A stretch of DNA of 64,000 bases, taken from the NCBI RefSeq assembly GCF_014651375.1, contig NZ_BMWT01000003.1, positions 604,521 to 668,520 of the forward strand, in the 5' to 3' direction. Origin of the DNA: Tateyamaria omphalii (GTDB lineage: Bacteria > Pseudomonadota > Alphaproteobacteria > Rhodobacterales > Rhodobacteraceae). The translations under genes and the position numbers were made by a program. Below are positions 18,465 through 26,565 of this stretch, piece by piece; the stretch's first letter is position 1, and the number at the start of each line of letters is the position of its first letter. The notes below the pieces were generated by a model, which saw only the letters and a program-made list of their open reading frames with translations, did no database searches and was not told the DNA's origin.

Positions 18465-19820
18465 ATGACTCCTGTTGCCCTGATTGCCCTGTTCGTCGTT
18501 CTGATCGGGGCGAGTGTGCTGGCGGCACCGCGTCGCGTGTCGGTCGATGGCTTTTATTCGGGTCAGGTGGCGGGGCAGGCCCCCGGTTTGTGGGTGCTGG
18601 TGTTGAGTCAGGTCACGACCTGGATTTTTGCCCGGAGCCTGATGAATGCCGCCATTCTTGGCTATTTCTATGGGATTGCAGGTACTTTGGCCTACGCCGC
18701 ATACTACGGCAGCTTCCTGACTGGTGGCTTCATCGTGGCGCGATTGAGAGCGCAGGGGTCTATGTCTGTTCAGGATTGGTTGCACGACCGGTTCGGTGCG
18801 CGCGGCACTGCGGCCTACAACCTGGTCATTGCGCTGCGTCTGTTGTCCGAGGTGTTTGCCAATCTGCTGGTGGTTGGTTTGATTGCCGGTGCTGTCATTG
18901 AAGGCAGTGGCGCGTGGGCCATCCTGATCGTCGCTGTTGTTGGCTTGGCCTATTCCGCCTGGGGTGGGTTGAGTGCCGCCTTGCGCACCGATGTCGCCCA
19001 GATGTCTGTTTTCCTTGGTGTGTTTGGTATTGCCTTCCTCTACCTTTTGCTGAGTCCCGGTTTCTCGTTGGGGGCGGTTCTGACTGCCCCGGGCACGGCA
19101 GGCGCTTGGAATGGTTGGGTGTTGCTGGTTGTTGCGGCGCTGCAGGTTTTTTCCTATCCGGCCCATGATCCGGTGATGATGGATCGCGGTTTCATTGCGG
19201 ATGAAGAGACCACCCGCCGGTCTTTCCTGCATGCGTTCTGGCTCTCGACCTTTTGCATCATTGGGTTTGGGTTCTTTGGTATCCAGGCAAGCCTTGTGGG
19301 GGCGGAGTATGAGGGGGAGTTGATTGGCACATGGGGGAGCATGTTCCCGATGTGGGTCTTTGCCCTTTTGATGCTGTCACTGCTTGTGTCGGCCCTGTCG
19401 ACGCTGGATTCAGCCTTATCCTCGTCGGCTCGGTTGGTGGTTGAGGAATTGGCGCTGGCGCCGCGCACGCTGATGGGTGGGCGTGCGGTGATGGTCGTGT
19501 TCATGGCTCTGGGGGCTGCACTGACCCTTTGGGGCAATGCGACTTTGTTTGATGCCGTGGCTGTCAGCGGCACGGCGTCGATGTTTCTGACACCGGTGTT
19601 GATTGTCGGCCTCGTGATGGGGCTGCGCGTGCCGACATGGTCCTACCTTGTGGCGTTCGTCGCCGCGATGCTGGGGGCGCTGGCGTACTTTGGGCGCGCT
19701 TGGCCTGTCTTTGTTTCTGTCTTGCCGGACGGGCACAAGTACGAGCAGTTGCTGGTGATCTGCGTCTTTGTTCTGGTGGCTGGATTTGCGGCAGTGCTTG
19801 CGGGGGCGCGCCGGGCCTGA
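18465..19820 (+). CDS. Sodium:solute symporter (SSS family)
   Basis: A 451-residue integral membrane protein with about 12-13 hydrophobic segments, related to the sodium/proline and sodium/pantothenate symporter family. The segments SVDGFYSGQVAGQAPGLWVL and GSMSVQDWLHDRFG match the family N-terminal region. The ATG has AAAGG upstream. It is followed after 36 bases by an orphan ABC ATPase and two Lin0512 proteins, so it probably forms one operon. The solute is unknown. Confidence 0.9.
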   Translation: MTPVALIALFVVLIGASVLAAPRRVSVDGFYSGQVAGQAPGLWVLVLSQVTTWIFARSLMNAAILGYFYGIAGTLAYAAYYGSFLTGGFIVARLRAQGSMSVQDWLHDRFGARGTAAYNLVIALRLLSEVFANLLVVGLIAGAVIEGSGAWAILIVAVVGLAYSAWGGLSAALRTDVAQMSVFLGVFGIAFLYLLLSPGFSLGAVLTAPGTAGAWNGWVLLVVAALQVFSYPAHDPVMMDRGFIADEETTRRSFLHAFWLSTFCIIGFGFFGIQASLVGAEYEGELIGTWGSMFPMWVFALLMLSLLVSALSTLDSALSSSARLVVEELALAPRTLMGGRAVMVVFMALGAALTLWGNATLFDAVAVSGTASMFLTPVLIVGLVMGLRVPTWSYLVAFVAAMLGALAYFGRAWPVFVSVLPDGHKYEQLLVICVFVLVAGFAAVLAGARRA

Positions 19821-19856
19821 TACGTCCCGACTGTTTTGATCGGGTATGGGGACGCC

Positions 19857-20945
19857 GTGACTGCACCTCGGCTGGAAATTCGCAATCTCGTGCGCAGCTT
19901 TGGGGGCCGGCGCGTGGTAGATGGGGTGAGCCTGTCGATCCAGCCCGGGCAGGTGACTTGCCTGCTGGGGCCGTCCGGCTGTGGCAAGTCCACAACCTTG
20001 CGCATGATCGCAGGGGTCGAGATGCAGGACTCGGGCGAGATCTATGTCGACGGCAAGCTGATCTGTGACACGCGGTTTCGTGTGCCGCCTGAGCGGCGCG
20101 AGATTGGCCTCATGTTTCAGGACTTTGCTCTGTTTCCGCATCTGAGTGTTGAGGGGAATATTGCCTATGGCCTCTCGGGAAGTCGTGATGAAAAGCGCGC
20201 GCGTGTGGTCGAGATGCTGGAGCGGGTGCGTATGTCACGCTTCATCGACATGTATCCGCACCAGTTGTCGGGGGGTGAGCAGCAGCGTATCGCATTGGCC
20301 CGCGCCTTGGCGCCGCGTCCACGGATCATGCTGATGGACGAGCCGTTCTCGGGCCTCGACAATCGTCTGCGGGACGGTATTCGGGATGAGACGCTCGCGA
20401 TCCTTAAAGAAGAAGATACCGGTGTTCTGCTGGTCACGCATGAGCCGGAAGAAGCCATGCGCATGGCGGACGAGATTGCGCTTATGCGGGACGGGCAGAT
20501 CGTTCAGCAGGGCGCGCCCTACAACGTCTATACCCGCCCGGTGGATCGTGCATCTGTTGCTTTCTTCAGTGATGCCAACAGGTTGCGGTCCGTTGTTGAA
20601 GGGGCGTTGGCGATCACTCCCTTTGGTCACTTTCTTGCGCCCGGTGTGGCGGATGGCACGCAAGTGGATATCGTGTTTCGTCCCCAGCACGTGAAGATCG
20701 ACTTTGACCGTGCGGGTGTTGGGCCTGGTCCGACTGCAGCCGAGGGGACAGCGGCGCGGGCCCATGTGGTGCGGTCGCGGTTCATGGGCAATGAGAGCCT
20801 TGTGGAGTTTCGTCTGGATGACGGTGTGGCCGTGATCAAGAGCACTGTGCCGGGTGTGTTCTTGCCGCAGCCCGACACCGTGATGTGGCTGCGGGTGCGG
20901 CGCGACAAATGCTATGTATTTCCAAGCGCGGAGGCTGCGGAATGA
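19857..20945 (+). CDS. ABC transporter ATP-binding protein, Fbp/Pot type
   Basis: Cytosolic ATPase with Walker A (GPSGCGKST), Q-loop, signature (LSGGEQQRIALARAL), Walker B (IMLMDEPFSG) and H-loop (VTHEPEEAM). The last 110 residues form a TOBE-like domain, as in iron(III), polyamine and sugar importers. No permease or binding protein gene is next to it, which is unusual. I chose GTG 19857 (TAPRLEIRNL) because GGGGA precedes it; an in-frame TTG lies at 19836. It sits between an SSS symporter and two Lin0512 genes and overlaps the first by 4 bases. Confidence 0.9.
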   Translation: MTAPRLEIRNLVRSFGGRRVVDGVSLSIQPGQVTCLLGPSGCGKSTTLRMIAGVEMQDSGEIYVDGKLICDTRFRVPPERREIGLMFQDFALFPHLSVEGNIAYGLSGSRDEKRARVVEMLERVRMSRFIDMYPHQLSGGEQQRIALARALAPRPRIMLMDEPFSGLDNRLRDGIRDETLAILKEEDTGVLLVTHEPEEAMRMADEIALMRDGQIVQQGAPYNVYTRPVDRASVAFFSDANRLRSVVEGALAITPFGHFLAPGVADGTQVDIVFRPQHVKIDFDRAGVGPGPTAAEGTAARAHVVRSRFMGNESLVEFRLDDGVAVIKSTVPGVFLPQPDTVMWLRVRRDKCYVFPSAEAAE

Positions 20946-21289
20946 GCGGACCGATGATTGTGGAGTTCGGCCTGGGCACGTCCTTGCGCCGGGGGAGCTA
21001 TACCGAGGCGGCGGCGCGGGCCGTGCGCGCGGCCTTGTGGCGCAACTCGATCAACCTGGCCGAATATGTGGGCGTTGGCAAAGAGGATATGCGGATCAAG
21101 GTGCATATTGGGTGCGCCAAGCCGGAGCTGGTGGAAACGGCTGTGCTGGCTGAGGTGTTTCCTTATGGTGAGACCTCGTTTGTCGTTGAACACGGTGGCC
21201 TGGATGTTGCGCGGCCCGAGGGTGAGGGAAACCCGACGGTGATGGCGCAGGCCGCGTTGATCGTTTCGGTGGAGGTGCCACATGCCTGA
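20942..21289 (+). CDS. Lin0512 family protein, first copy
   Basis: A 115-residue protein of the Lin0512 family, small cytosolic proteins of unknown function. It shows the family start IVEFGLGTSLRRGSYTEAA and a hydrophobic C-terminal strand (AALIVSVEV). The ATG at 20942 overlaps the TGA of the ABC ATPase. A second family member follows with an 8-base overlap, so the two may form a heterodimer. The frame extends upstream inside the ATPase gene, but that part is not coding here. Confidence 0.85.
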   Translation: MSGPMIVEFGLGTSLRRGSYTEAAARAVRAALWRNSINLAEYVGVGKEDMRIKVHIGCAKPELVETAVLAEVFPYGETSFVVEHGGLDVARPEGEGNPTVMAQAALIVSVEVPHA

Positions 21290-21620
21290 GCAACGGTTGA
21301 TTATCGAGATGGCGCAGGGCGTGGACCTGCATGGTCGTGATGACACGAAGGCAGCAAAGCGCGCGGTGGAGCAGGCGCTGCAAGGGGCATCCTTGCCGAT
21401 CTTTGGCACGTTGGGTGTCGACCGCGAGACGATGCGTGTTGTGGTGCACGTGGCTGTGCCGCGTCCGGACGCTGTGGACGTGGATGCGATTGCAGGTCTT
21501 TTGCCTTACGGCGCCGTTGAGGTCATTGCGGAAAAGGGTGGGTTGGAAGTTCCGGTAGCCGGTGATGTTGCACTAATGGCAGTGGCTGCTATTGAAGTGT
21601 TCCTGCCGGTCCGGGGCTGA
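21282..21620 (+). CDS. Lin0512 family protein, second copy
   Basis: A 112-residue paralogue of the previous protein: RLIIEMAQGVDLHGRDDTKAA at the start and VALMAVAAIEVFLPV at the end follow the same pattern, with clear sequence divergence. It overlaps the first copy by 8 bases, so translation is probably coupled. It closes the SSS-ABC-Lin0512 operon and is followed by a perfect hairpin at the convergent junction. Function unknown. Confidence 0.83.
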   Translation: MPEQRLIIEMAQGVDLHGRDDTKAAKRAVEQALQGASLPIFGTLGVDRETMRVVVHVAVPRPDAVDVDAIAGLLPYGAVEVIAEKGGLEVPVAGDVALMAVAAIEVFLPVRG

Positions 21621-21640
21621 GATTTTTCTGCGAAAAATCT
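21620..21640. terminator. Perfect hairpin between convergent genes, bidirectional terminator candidate
   Basis: Arms AGATTTTTC and GAAAAATCT flank the loop TGC. It starts at the last base of the second Lin0512 gene, and the WYL gene ends convergently at 21652. A near-identical element is found at 53333-53354, also between convergent genes. Each arm supplies a T-run for one strand. Confidence 0.6.
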
Positions 21641-21651
21641 GGCACCATGTG

Positions 21652-22323
21652 TCATAGGTTCGGGTCGTAGTCGCCGAGCCGCTTGCCCGGCTCGTCCACG
21701 AACATCTCTGGCAGGGCCTCGGCCGATTGGATCAAGTCGACGCGAAACACTCTGAAATCATTGCGTAATTCACACCATGATGTCAGCGTCCAGACCCGCC
21801 CCCAATATTCCATATGCAGCGGGCGGATGATGCGGGTCGTGATCCTGTCCCCCTTGGAGTGATAGGTGAGTTGCAGCTTTTGCTTGGCCCGAATGGCGGC
21901 GCGCAATGTGGGCATCTGGGCAAAACCACGGACGGCATCAGCAAAAGGGTAGACTGCGAATTTCCACTTGTCCGCCTCGGCCACCATGCGTTCGGGCAGC
22001 ACGGCATCTATCTTGTCCGAAAGCGTGCGCGCGGCGGATTTGAGCGTGTCATCCGCCGCTTCGGCGACAATCGCCATGCCGAGGTTCAGCGCCTCCAGTT
22101 CTTCGGTGGTGAGGGTGAGAGGCGGCAAGCTGATCGCCTCGGTGATCATATAGCCCACGCCGCGCTCACCCTGCACGGGCACGCCGGAAGCCACCAGCGT
22201 GTCCATGTCGCGGTAGATGGTGCGCACCGACACCTCGCAGACATCCGCGATTTCCTGCGCTTTGTGCAACTTGCCGTCGCGCAGGATCTGGATGATGTCA
22301 AAGAGGCGGTCGGTGCGGCGCAT
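21652..22323 (-). CDS. YafY-type transcriptional regulator with WYL domain
   Basis: A 223-residue regulator. The N-terminus is a winged helix (RRTDRLFDIIQILRDG, then SVRTIYRDMDTL recognition helix). The C-terminus is a WYL domain (MEYWGRVWTLTSWCEL), which binds small ligands or nucleic acid. It starts at ATG 22323, just after the stop of the secreted ABM-like gene, so the two are co-transcribed. A strong inverted repeat at 22747-22770 lies upstream of that gene and may be its operator. Targets are unknown. Confidence 0.9.
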   Translation of the reverse strand: MRRTDRLFDIIQILRDGKLHKAQEIADVCEVSVRTIYRDMDTLVASGVPVQGERGVGYMITEAISLPPLTLTTEELEALNLGMAIVAEAADDTLKSAARTLSDKIDAVLPERMVAEADKWKFAVYPFADAVRGFAQMPTLRAAIRAKQKLQLTYHSKGDRITTRIIRPLHMEYWGRVWTLTSWCELRNDFRVFRVDLIQSAEALPEMFVDEPGKRLGDYDPNL

Positions 22324-22324
22324 G

Positions 22325-22699
22325 TTACTCCTGTTGCAACTGGATAGGAGCGTGGCGCAGGTCGATACTGTCATGGTCGATCATCGACATGACGGGCTGT
22401 GCCTCGGGGCGTGCGAACATCTCTTTGGCGGCGGACTTTGCCGCGTCCAGAGAGACCCACGTGATGTGATCGGTCCAGAGGCCGCTGTCATCCGATGACA
22501 GGGTGCGGGTGATCATGGCGCCTGTGCTGCGCAGAAAGGGACCCATGCCGTCAGCAGCGGCAATGAAAGAGGCCGGATCAGTGCCGTCGACCAGCCGGAA
22601 CGTCACGATTTCAGCAACGGGGTGCGTGCTGCCTGCGCCTTCGCCGGCGGCTGCGTGGGCAATGGTGGCTGCAAAGAGGGTGGTTGTCAGTGCGCGCAT
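22325..22699 (-). CDS. Hypothetical secreted protein, ABM/Dabb-like fold
   Basis: A 124-residue protein with a short signal peptide (RALTTTLFAATIAHAAAGEG). The mature part (VAEIVTFRLVDGTDPASFIA, then a C-terminal helix and strand) resembles the small ferredoxin-like monomers of the antibiotic biosynthesis monooxygenase group, but no catalytic residue can be assigned. It is the first gene of a two-gene operon with the WYL regulator, one base apart. Confidence 0.72.
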   Translation of the reverse strand: MRALTTTLFAATIAHAAAGEGAGSTHPVAEIVTFRLVDGTDPASFIAAADGMGPFLRSTGAMITRTLSSDDSGLWTDHITWVSLDAAKSAAKEMFARPEAQPVMSMIDHDSIDLRHAPIQLQQE

Positions 22700-22746
22700 C
22701 GGTTTCTCCTGTGTTCGAGCGGTGATGCGCTGGGTTTAGGGATGGA

Positions 22747-22770
22747 CAACTGACATTAACCTGTCAGTTG
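22747..22770 (-). promoter_or_regulatory. Strong inverted repeat in the promoter of the ABM-like/WYL operon
   Basis: CAACTGACA and TGTCAGTTG are perfect 9-base arms around a 6-base spacer. It lies 48 bases upstream of the ATG at 22699. Read on the gene strand, TGTCAG is followed after 11 bases by TAAACC, similar to the layout at 12204 and 16100. This is the best candidate site for autoregulation by the WYL protein. Confidence 0.6.
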
Positions 22771-22911
22771 AGTGCAAGCCACAGTAATTTTCTTTCGGAT
22801 TTAGCGGCTTCATGACCGCCAAATCAGCCATCAGCCTTTTCGCAACTGCGGCAAAACCGTAAAACAGGCCCCGACAGGCGGCATTCCGTCGCCAGAGATG
22901 GGAGAGACACC

Positions 22912-23130
22912 ATGGGAATTGGAAACATCGGACTTCCGGGCCTGCTGCTGATCGCTGTTGTGGTGCTGGTGCTGTTTGGCCGCGGCAAGATTTCAAGCCT
23001 GATGGGTGAAGTCGGCAAAGGCATCACCAGCTTCAAGAAGGGCATCAACGAAGGCAAGGAAGAGCTGGAAGCGGCCCAGGCCGAAGAGGCCAAGGACATC
23101 ACGCCCGAGTCCGAAAAAGACAAGGTCTGA
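22912..23130 (+). CDS. tatA: Sec-independent protein translocase subunit TatA
   Basis: 72 residues: an N-terminal membrane helix (GLLLIAVVVLVLFGRGK), then an amphipathic helix (LMGEVGKGITSFKKG) and a charged tail. It forms the pore-like part of the twin-arginine export system. A GGGAGAG site precedes the ATG. It is followed by tatB after 3 bases. Confidence 0.96.
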   Translation: MGIGNIGLPGLLLIAVVVLVLFGRGKISSLMGEVGKGITSFKKGINEGKEELEAAQAEEAKDITPESEKDKV

Positions 23131-23133
23131 TCC

Positions 23134-23589
23134 ATGTTTGACCTTGGCCTGGCCGAGCTGCTGATCATCGGGATCGTGGCGCTGATTGTCATTGGCCCCA
23201 AGGACCTGCCGATGGTGTTTCGCAATGTCGGCCGCTTCGTCGGCAAGGCGCGAGGCATGGCGCGCGAGTTTTCAACGGCCATGAACCAGGCAGCGGATGA
23301 GGCTGGCGTCCGGGATATACAGCGCACGATCAAGACCGCCACCAACCCTGTCAAAAGCGCCATGGATGGGGTCAAGGACGCAACACGCGATATGACGTCT
23401 TCGCTGACCGATCTTGATCCTGAAAGCGAGACCGGAAAGCTGGCTGCTGAGAAAGCCGAGCGGGCGGAAAATGCACGCAAGATCCAGGCCGCAACAGCCC
23501 GTGCGCAAGCCGAGCGCAAGGCCCAAGAGGCCGCGGATGCGCTGAAGAAAGCCGAAGAGCTTGAAGCACAGGCGCCGAAAGAGAGCTAG
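23134..23589 (+). CDS. tatB: Sec-independent protein translocase subunit TatB
   Basis: 151 residues, with an N-terminal membrane helix ([19 protein letters not shown]) and the typical GPKDLP turn, then a long amphipathic and charged helical tail ending in Ala/Glu/Lys-rich coiled coil. It forms the substrate receptor with TatC. It abuts tatC with no gap. Confidence 0.95.
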   Translation: MFDLGLAELLIIGIVALIVIGPKDLPMVFRNVGRFVGKARGMAREFSTAMNQAADEAGVRDIQRTIKTATNPVKSAMDGVKDATRDMTSSLTDLDPESETGKLAAEKAERAENARKIQAATARAQAERKAQEAADALKKAEELEAQAPKES

Positions 23590-24519
23590 ATGAGCCAGAC
23601 CGAAGACCTTGATGACAGCACCGCGCCATTAATCGAGCATTTGGCCGAGCTGCGCACGCGGCTGATCCGGTCGGTGATCGCGTTTATCATTGCGATTACG
23701 GTGTTCTTTATCCCCATCCAGGGCGAATTCATCGCGGTGCACGTGCTGAATTTCCTGATGGCACCCATCGTGGACACGCTGCGCGAGCTGGGCGATCCAT
23801 CACCGACGCTGCAATACACGTCACCGCAGGAATACCTGTTCACCTTGTTCCGCATCTCGATGGTTTTTGGGTTTGCGCTGGCTTTCCCCGTGATTGGGTT
23901 CCAGATGTGGCGTTTTGTTGCGCCGGGGCTGTACCGGCAAGAAAAGAATGCGTTTCTGCCCTTCTTGGTTGCTTCACCGGTTATGTTCCTTCTTGGCGCA
24001 AGCTTTGCTCAGTTCGTTGTGACGCCGCTGGCGATGGCGTTCTTCCTCGGCTTTGCAGATGTGTCATCTGTTCTGGCCATCGTCTTCGGCAATCCTGAAA
24101 CATTGCCTGATGGCGCCGTCATCACTCCGGAGGCAGCGACCGAAGGCCCGACAATCACCTTCTTTGGCAAGGTCAATGAAAGCCTCGATATCACGTTGAA
24201 GTTCATCATGGCATTTGGGTTGTGCTTTCAGCTCCCCGTGCTGCTCACCCTGATGGGCAAGGCCGGTTTGGTGAGCTCCGAAGGCCTTGGCAACGTGCGC
24301 AAATACGCGATGGTCGGCATTCTGGTGCTTGCGGCTGTTGTCACGCCGCCCGACGTTATCACACAGCTGATCCTCTTCACTGTCGTTTATGGGCTGTATG
24401 AGGTGTCGATCTGGCTGGTCCGCGGCGTAGAGAAGAAACGTGACGCGAAACTGCGTGAAGAGGGGTTTTTCGACGATGAGGACGACCTTGGTGATCTGCC
24501 CGAGGAAGACCTGAAGTGA
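23590..24519 (+). CDS. tatC: Sec-independent protein translocase subunit TatC
   Basis: 309 residues with six hydrophobic segments. It shows the TatC N-terminal acid motif (PLIEHLAELRTRLIRS) and the FRISMVFGFALAFPV segment with the nearby Pro. It binds twin-arginine signal peptides in the inner membrane. The protein is longer than E. coli TatC because of a periplasmic insertion around residues 160-190 and a charged C-terminal tail. The next gene starts at a GTG overlapping its stop by 4 bases. Confidence 0.96.
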   Translation: MSQTEDLDDSTAPLIEHLAELRTRLIRSVIAFIIAITVFFIPIQGEFIAVHVLNFLMAPIVDTLRELGDPSPTLQYTSPQEYLFTLFRISMVFGFALAFPVIGFQMWRFVAPGLYRQEKNAFLPFLVASPVMFLLGASFAQFVVTPLAMAFFLGFADVSSVLAIVFGNPETLPDGAVITPEAATEGPTITFFGKVNESLDITLKFIMAFGLCFQLPVLLTLMGKAGLVSSEGLGNVRKYAMVGILVLAAVVTPPDVITQLILFTVVYGLYEVSIWLVRGVEKKRDAKLREEGFFDDEDDLGDLPEEDLK

Positions 24520-25358
24520 TCGACGACCCCATGGACCGCATCGCGGCGGCGCTTGAGCGGATGTCTCCTGCGCCGCTGGATACTCCCGATTTTGATGCGG
24601 CAGCGGCCTTCGTTTGGCAGACGGGCCCAGATCGGCTGGAGCCCGTTGCGCATGTGTCGCGGGTACCATTGGATTTGTTGCTGGGTGTCGAGCGATCACG
24701 CGACACTTTGCTAGCCAATACTCGGCAATTTGCCCAGGGATTGCCGGCGAACAACGCGCTGTTGTGGGGTGCGCGCGGCATGGGTAAATCCAGCCTTGTC
24801 AAAGCGATACATGGCGCACTTGAAGTCGATTTTCGGCAGCTCAAGATCGTCGAACTGCATCGCGAAGACCTGCCGTCCGTTGGGCGCCTGCTGAATGTCT
24901 TGCGGCAGGCGCCGGATGCACGTTTCATTCTGTTCTGCGATGATCTGAGCTTTAGCCACGATGATCAGCACTACAAATCTCTCAAGGCTGTGCTCGATGG
25001 TGGTATCGAAGGGCGGCCCGACAATGTGATCCTTTATGCCACGTCGAACCGCCGCCATCTGATGCCCCGCGACATGATCGAGAATGAGCGCGGCAATGCC
25101 ATCAATCCGTCCGAGGCGGTGGAGGAAAAGGTGAGCCTGTCCGACCGGTTTGGCCTTTGGTTGGGCTTCCACGCATGCGATCAGGACCAGTATCTGGCAA
25201 TGATCCGTGGGTATTGTGCCGCCTACGGGGTCAAGATCGATGATGATACGCTTTGGGCCGAGGCCATTGAATGGCAGGCCACGCGGGGTTCCAGATCGGG
25301 GCGCGTGGCATGGCAGTACTTCTGTGATCTTGCCGGGCGACAGGGCGTGGCGATCTAG
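24516..25358 (+). CDS. ATP-binding protein of the DUF815 family
   Basis: A 280-residue AAA-type ATPase. Walker A is GARGMGKSS (about residues 87-95), Walker B FILFCDDLSF and sensor-like YATSNRRHL. This set and the length match the DUF815 family, whose role is unknown. It starts at GTG 24516 overlapping the tatC stop, so it is coupled to tatABC. Its TAG overlaps the TAG of the convergent Hint gene (CTAG, 25355-25358). Confidence 0.9.
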   Translation: MIDDPMDRIAAALERMSPAPLDTPDFDAAAAFVWQTGPDRLEPVAHVSRVPLDLLLGVERSRDTLLANTRQFAQGLPANNALLWGARGMGKSSLVKAIHGALEVDFRQLKIVELHREDLPSVGRLLNVLRQAPDARFILFCDDLSFSHDDQHYKSLKAVLDGGIEGRPDNVILYATSNRRHLMPRDMIENERGNAINPSEAVEEKVSLSDRFGLWLGFHACDQDQYLAMIRGYCAAYGVKIDDDTLWAEAIEWQATRGSRSGRVAWQYFCDLAGRQGVAI

Positions 25359-26398
25359 GCCGCCAGCAGATGCGCCTCGAACCCTTTGAGGCAAGGTGCG
25401 CACATCGGGCCATAGCTGGCGAGATCGGGGAACAACCGTTCGATTTCAAGGCGGGCATGGTCTCCCACTGCGCCCATTGTAATTGAACCGGGGTAGAGGG
25501 TTTCGCTCCAGATTCCGTGCGACTCCACCACGTTGTGGGCAGACAGCAGGATGTGATGATAGGTCACGCGCCCTCCGGCCTTGCGATAGACTCCATCCAT
25601 GCACAACAGATCCTTGGCGCGCACCAGAACCTCGTCCTGTCCAAACAGCAACTCGGCCCGCCAATCCGTCAGCATGATCGCGTGCTGCGGCGACACGACA
25701 AGGTCACGGTCGTTTCCAAGGGTGCCAGCAGAGATGACGATAGGGGCCAGATCGTCGGTGGCCAAAACGGTCGTTTGACCCACCCAGAGAATGGGTTGTG
25801 GGCCTGACGTGCCAGTTGTGACCAGGTCACCTTTGTTCAGAGTCTCGATTGCGCGCGCGCCATCAGGTGTTTCGATCATCATGCCTGACGCGAAGCAGAC
25901 GATTGTGCCGCCCAAGCTGGTGTGGGGCACCAGTTCTCCGTTGTCGGTAATTCCGCCGATTGTCAGATCGGTGTTGGGTGGTGGCATGCCGTCCGGAAAG
26001 ACAAGGTAGTATCCATCCTCGTCGGTCGCTGAGGCGTCGGCACCATCGTTCAGGTCGTTGTCGTTGTTGAGATCGACATCAATGACGGCAACCTGCCATG
26101 TCGTCGTGCCGTCTGTGACTGTAAAGGTGTAGTCCCAGATGATCTGCCGTTCGGTCCCGTCGATGAAGACGGTTTGCTGGCCAATTTCGCCGAAACGCTC
26201 CTGCACCTGAACGGTTTCGTTGTTTGCCCCGTCACCGTTGAAGTTCGTAGCACCGTCGTTTTCATTAACGACGAAATACGTTGTATCGCCCGTGTATTGC
26301 CACGTGCCGGACGGGGCGAAAGCATAGTTATTCGCCGCGCCGTTAACGGTCGTCTGAATGCCCCTCAGAGCAAAGCTGTATCCGTAAAAAACAGGCAT
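25355..26398 (-). CDS. Hint-domain protein with calcium-binding-like N-terminal part
   Basis: About 347 residues. The first half is a beta-rich, Asp/Asn-rich region with a DVDLNNDNDLNDG stretch that resembles a calcium site. The Hint domain begins with IVCFASGMMIETPDG, then AIETLNKGDLVTT, ILWVGQTTV and RDLVVSPQHAIML. Unlike the other two Hint proteins here it keeps the Cys at the nucleophile position. ATG 26398 is preferred over the TTG at 26416. No classical signal peptide; secretion by type I route is possible but unproven. Confidence 0.82.
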   Translation of the reverse strand: MPVFYGYSFALRGIQTTVNGAANNYAFAPSGTWQYTGDTTYFVVNENDGATNFNGDGANNETVQVQERFGEIGQQTVFIDGTERQIIWDYTFTVTDGTTTWQVAVIDVDLNNDNDLNDGADASATDEDGYYLVFPDGMPPPNTDLTIGGITDNGELVPHTSLGGTIVCFASGMMIETPDGARAIETLNKGDLVTTGTSGPQPILWVGQTTVLATDDLAPIVISAGTLGNDRDLVVSPQHAIMLTDWRAELLFGQDEVLVRAKDLLCMDGVYRKAGGRVTYHHILLSAHNVVESHGIWSETLYPGSITMGAVGDHARLEIERLFPDLASYGPMCAPCLKGFEAHLLAA

Positions 26399-26565
26399 CG
26401 GCCTGAACCAATCCAAACAGTTTCGTTGGATTGTTTCTGATCTCTCAACCGGGCGGAGTTAGGGCCATACGTCGTCGTTTACGGAGAATTCGGGGAATGT
26501 TTGCGGCAATTGCGGCGTATCCACCCGTGTGGGTGGCAATCGGCCACATTTGCCCAATGCCTGCC

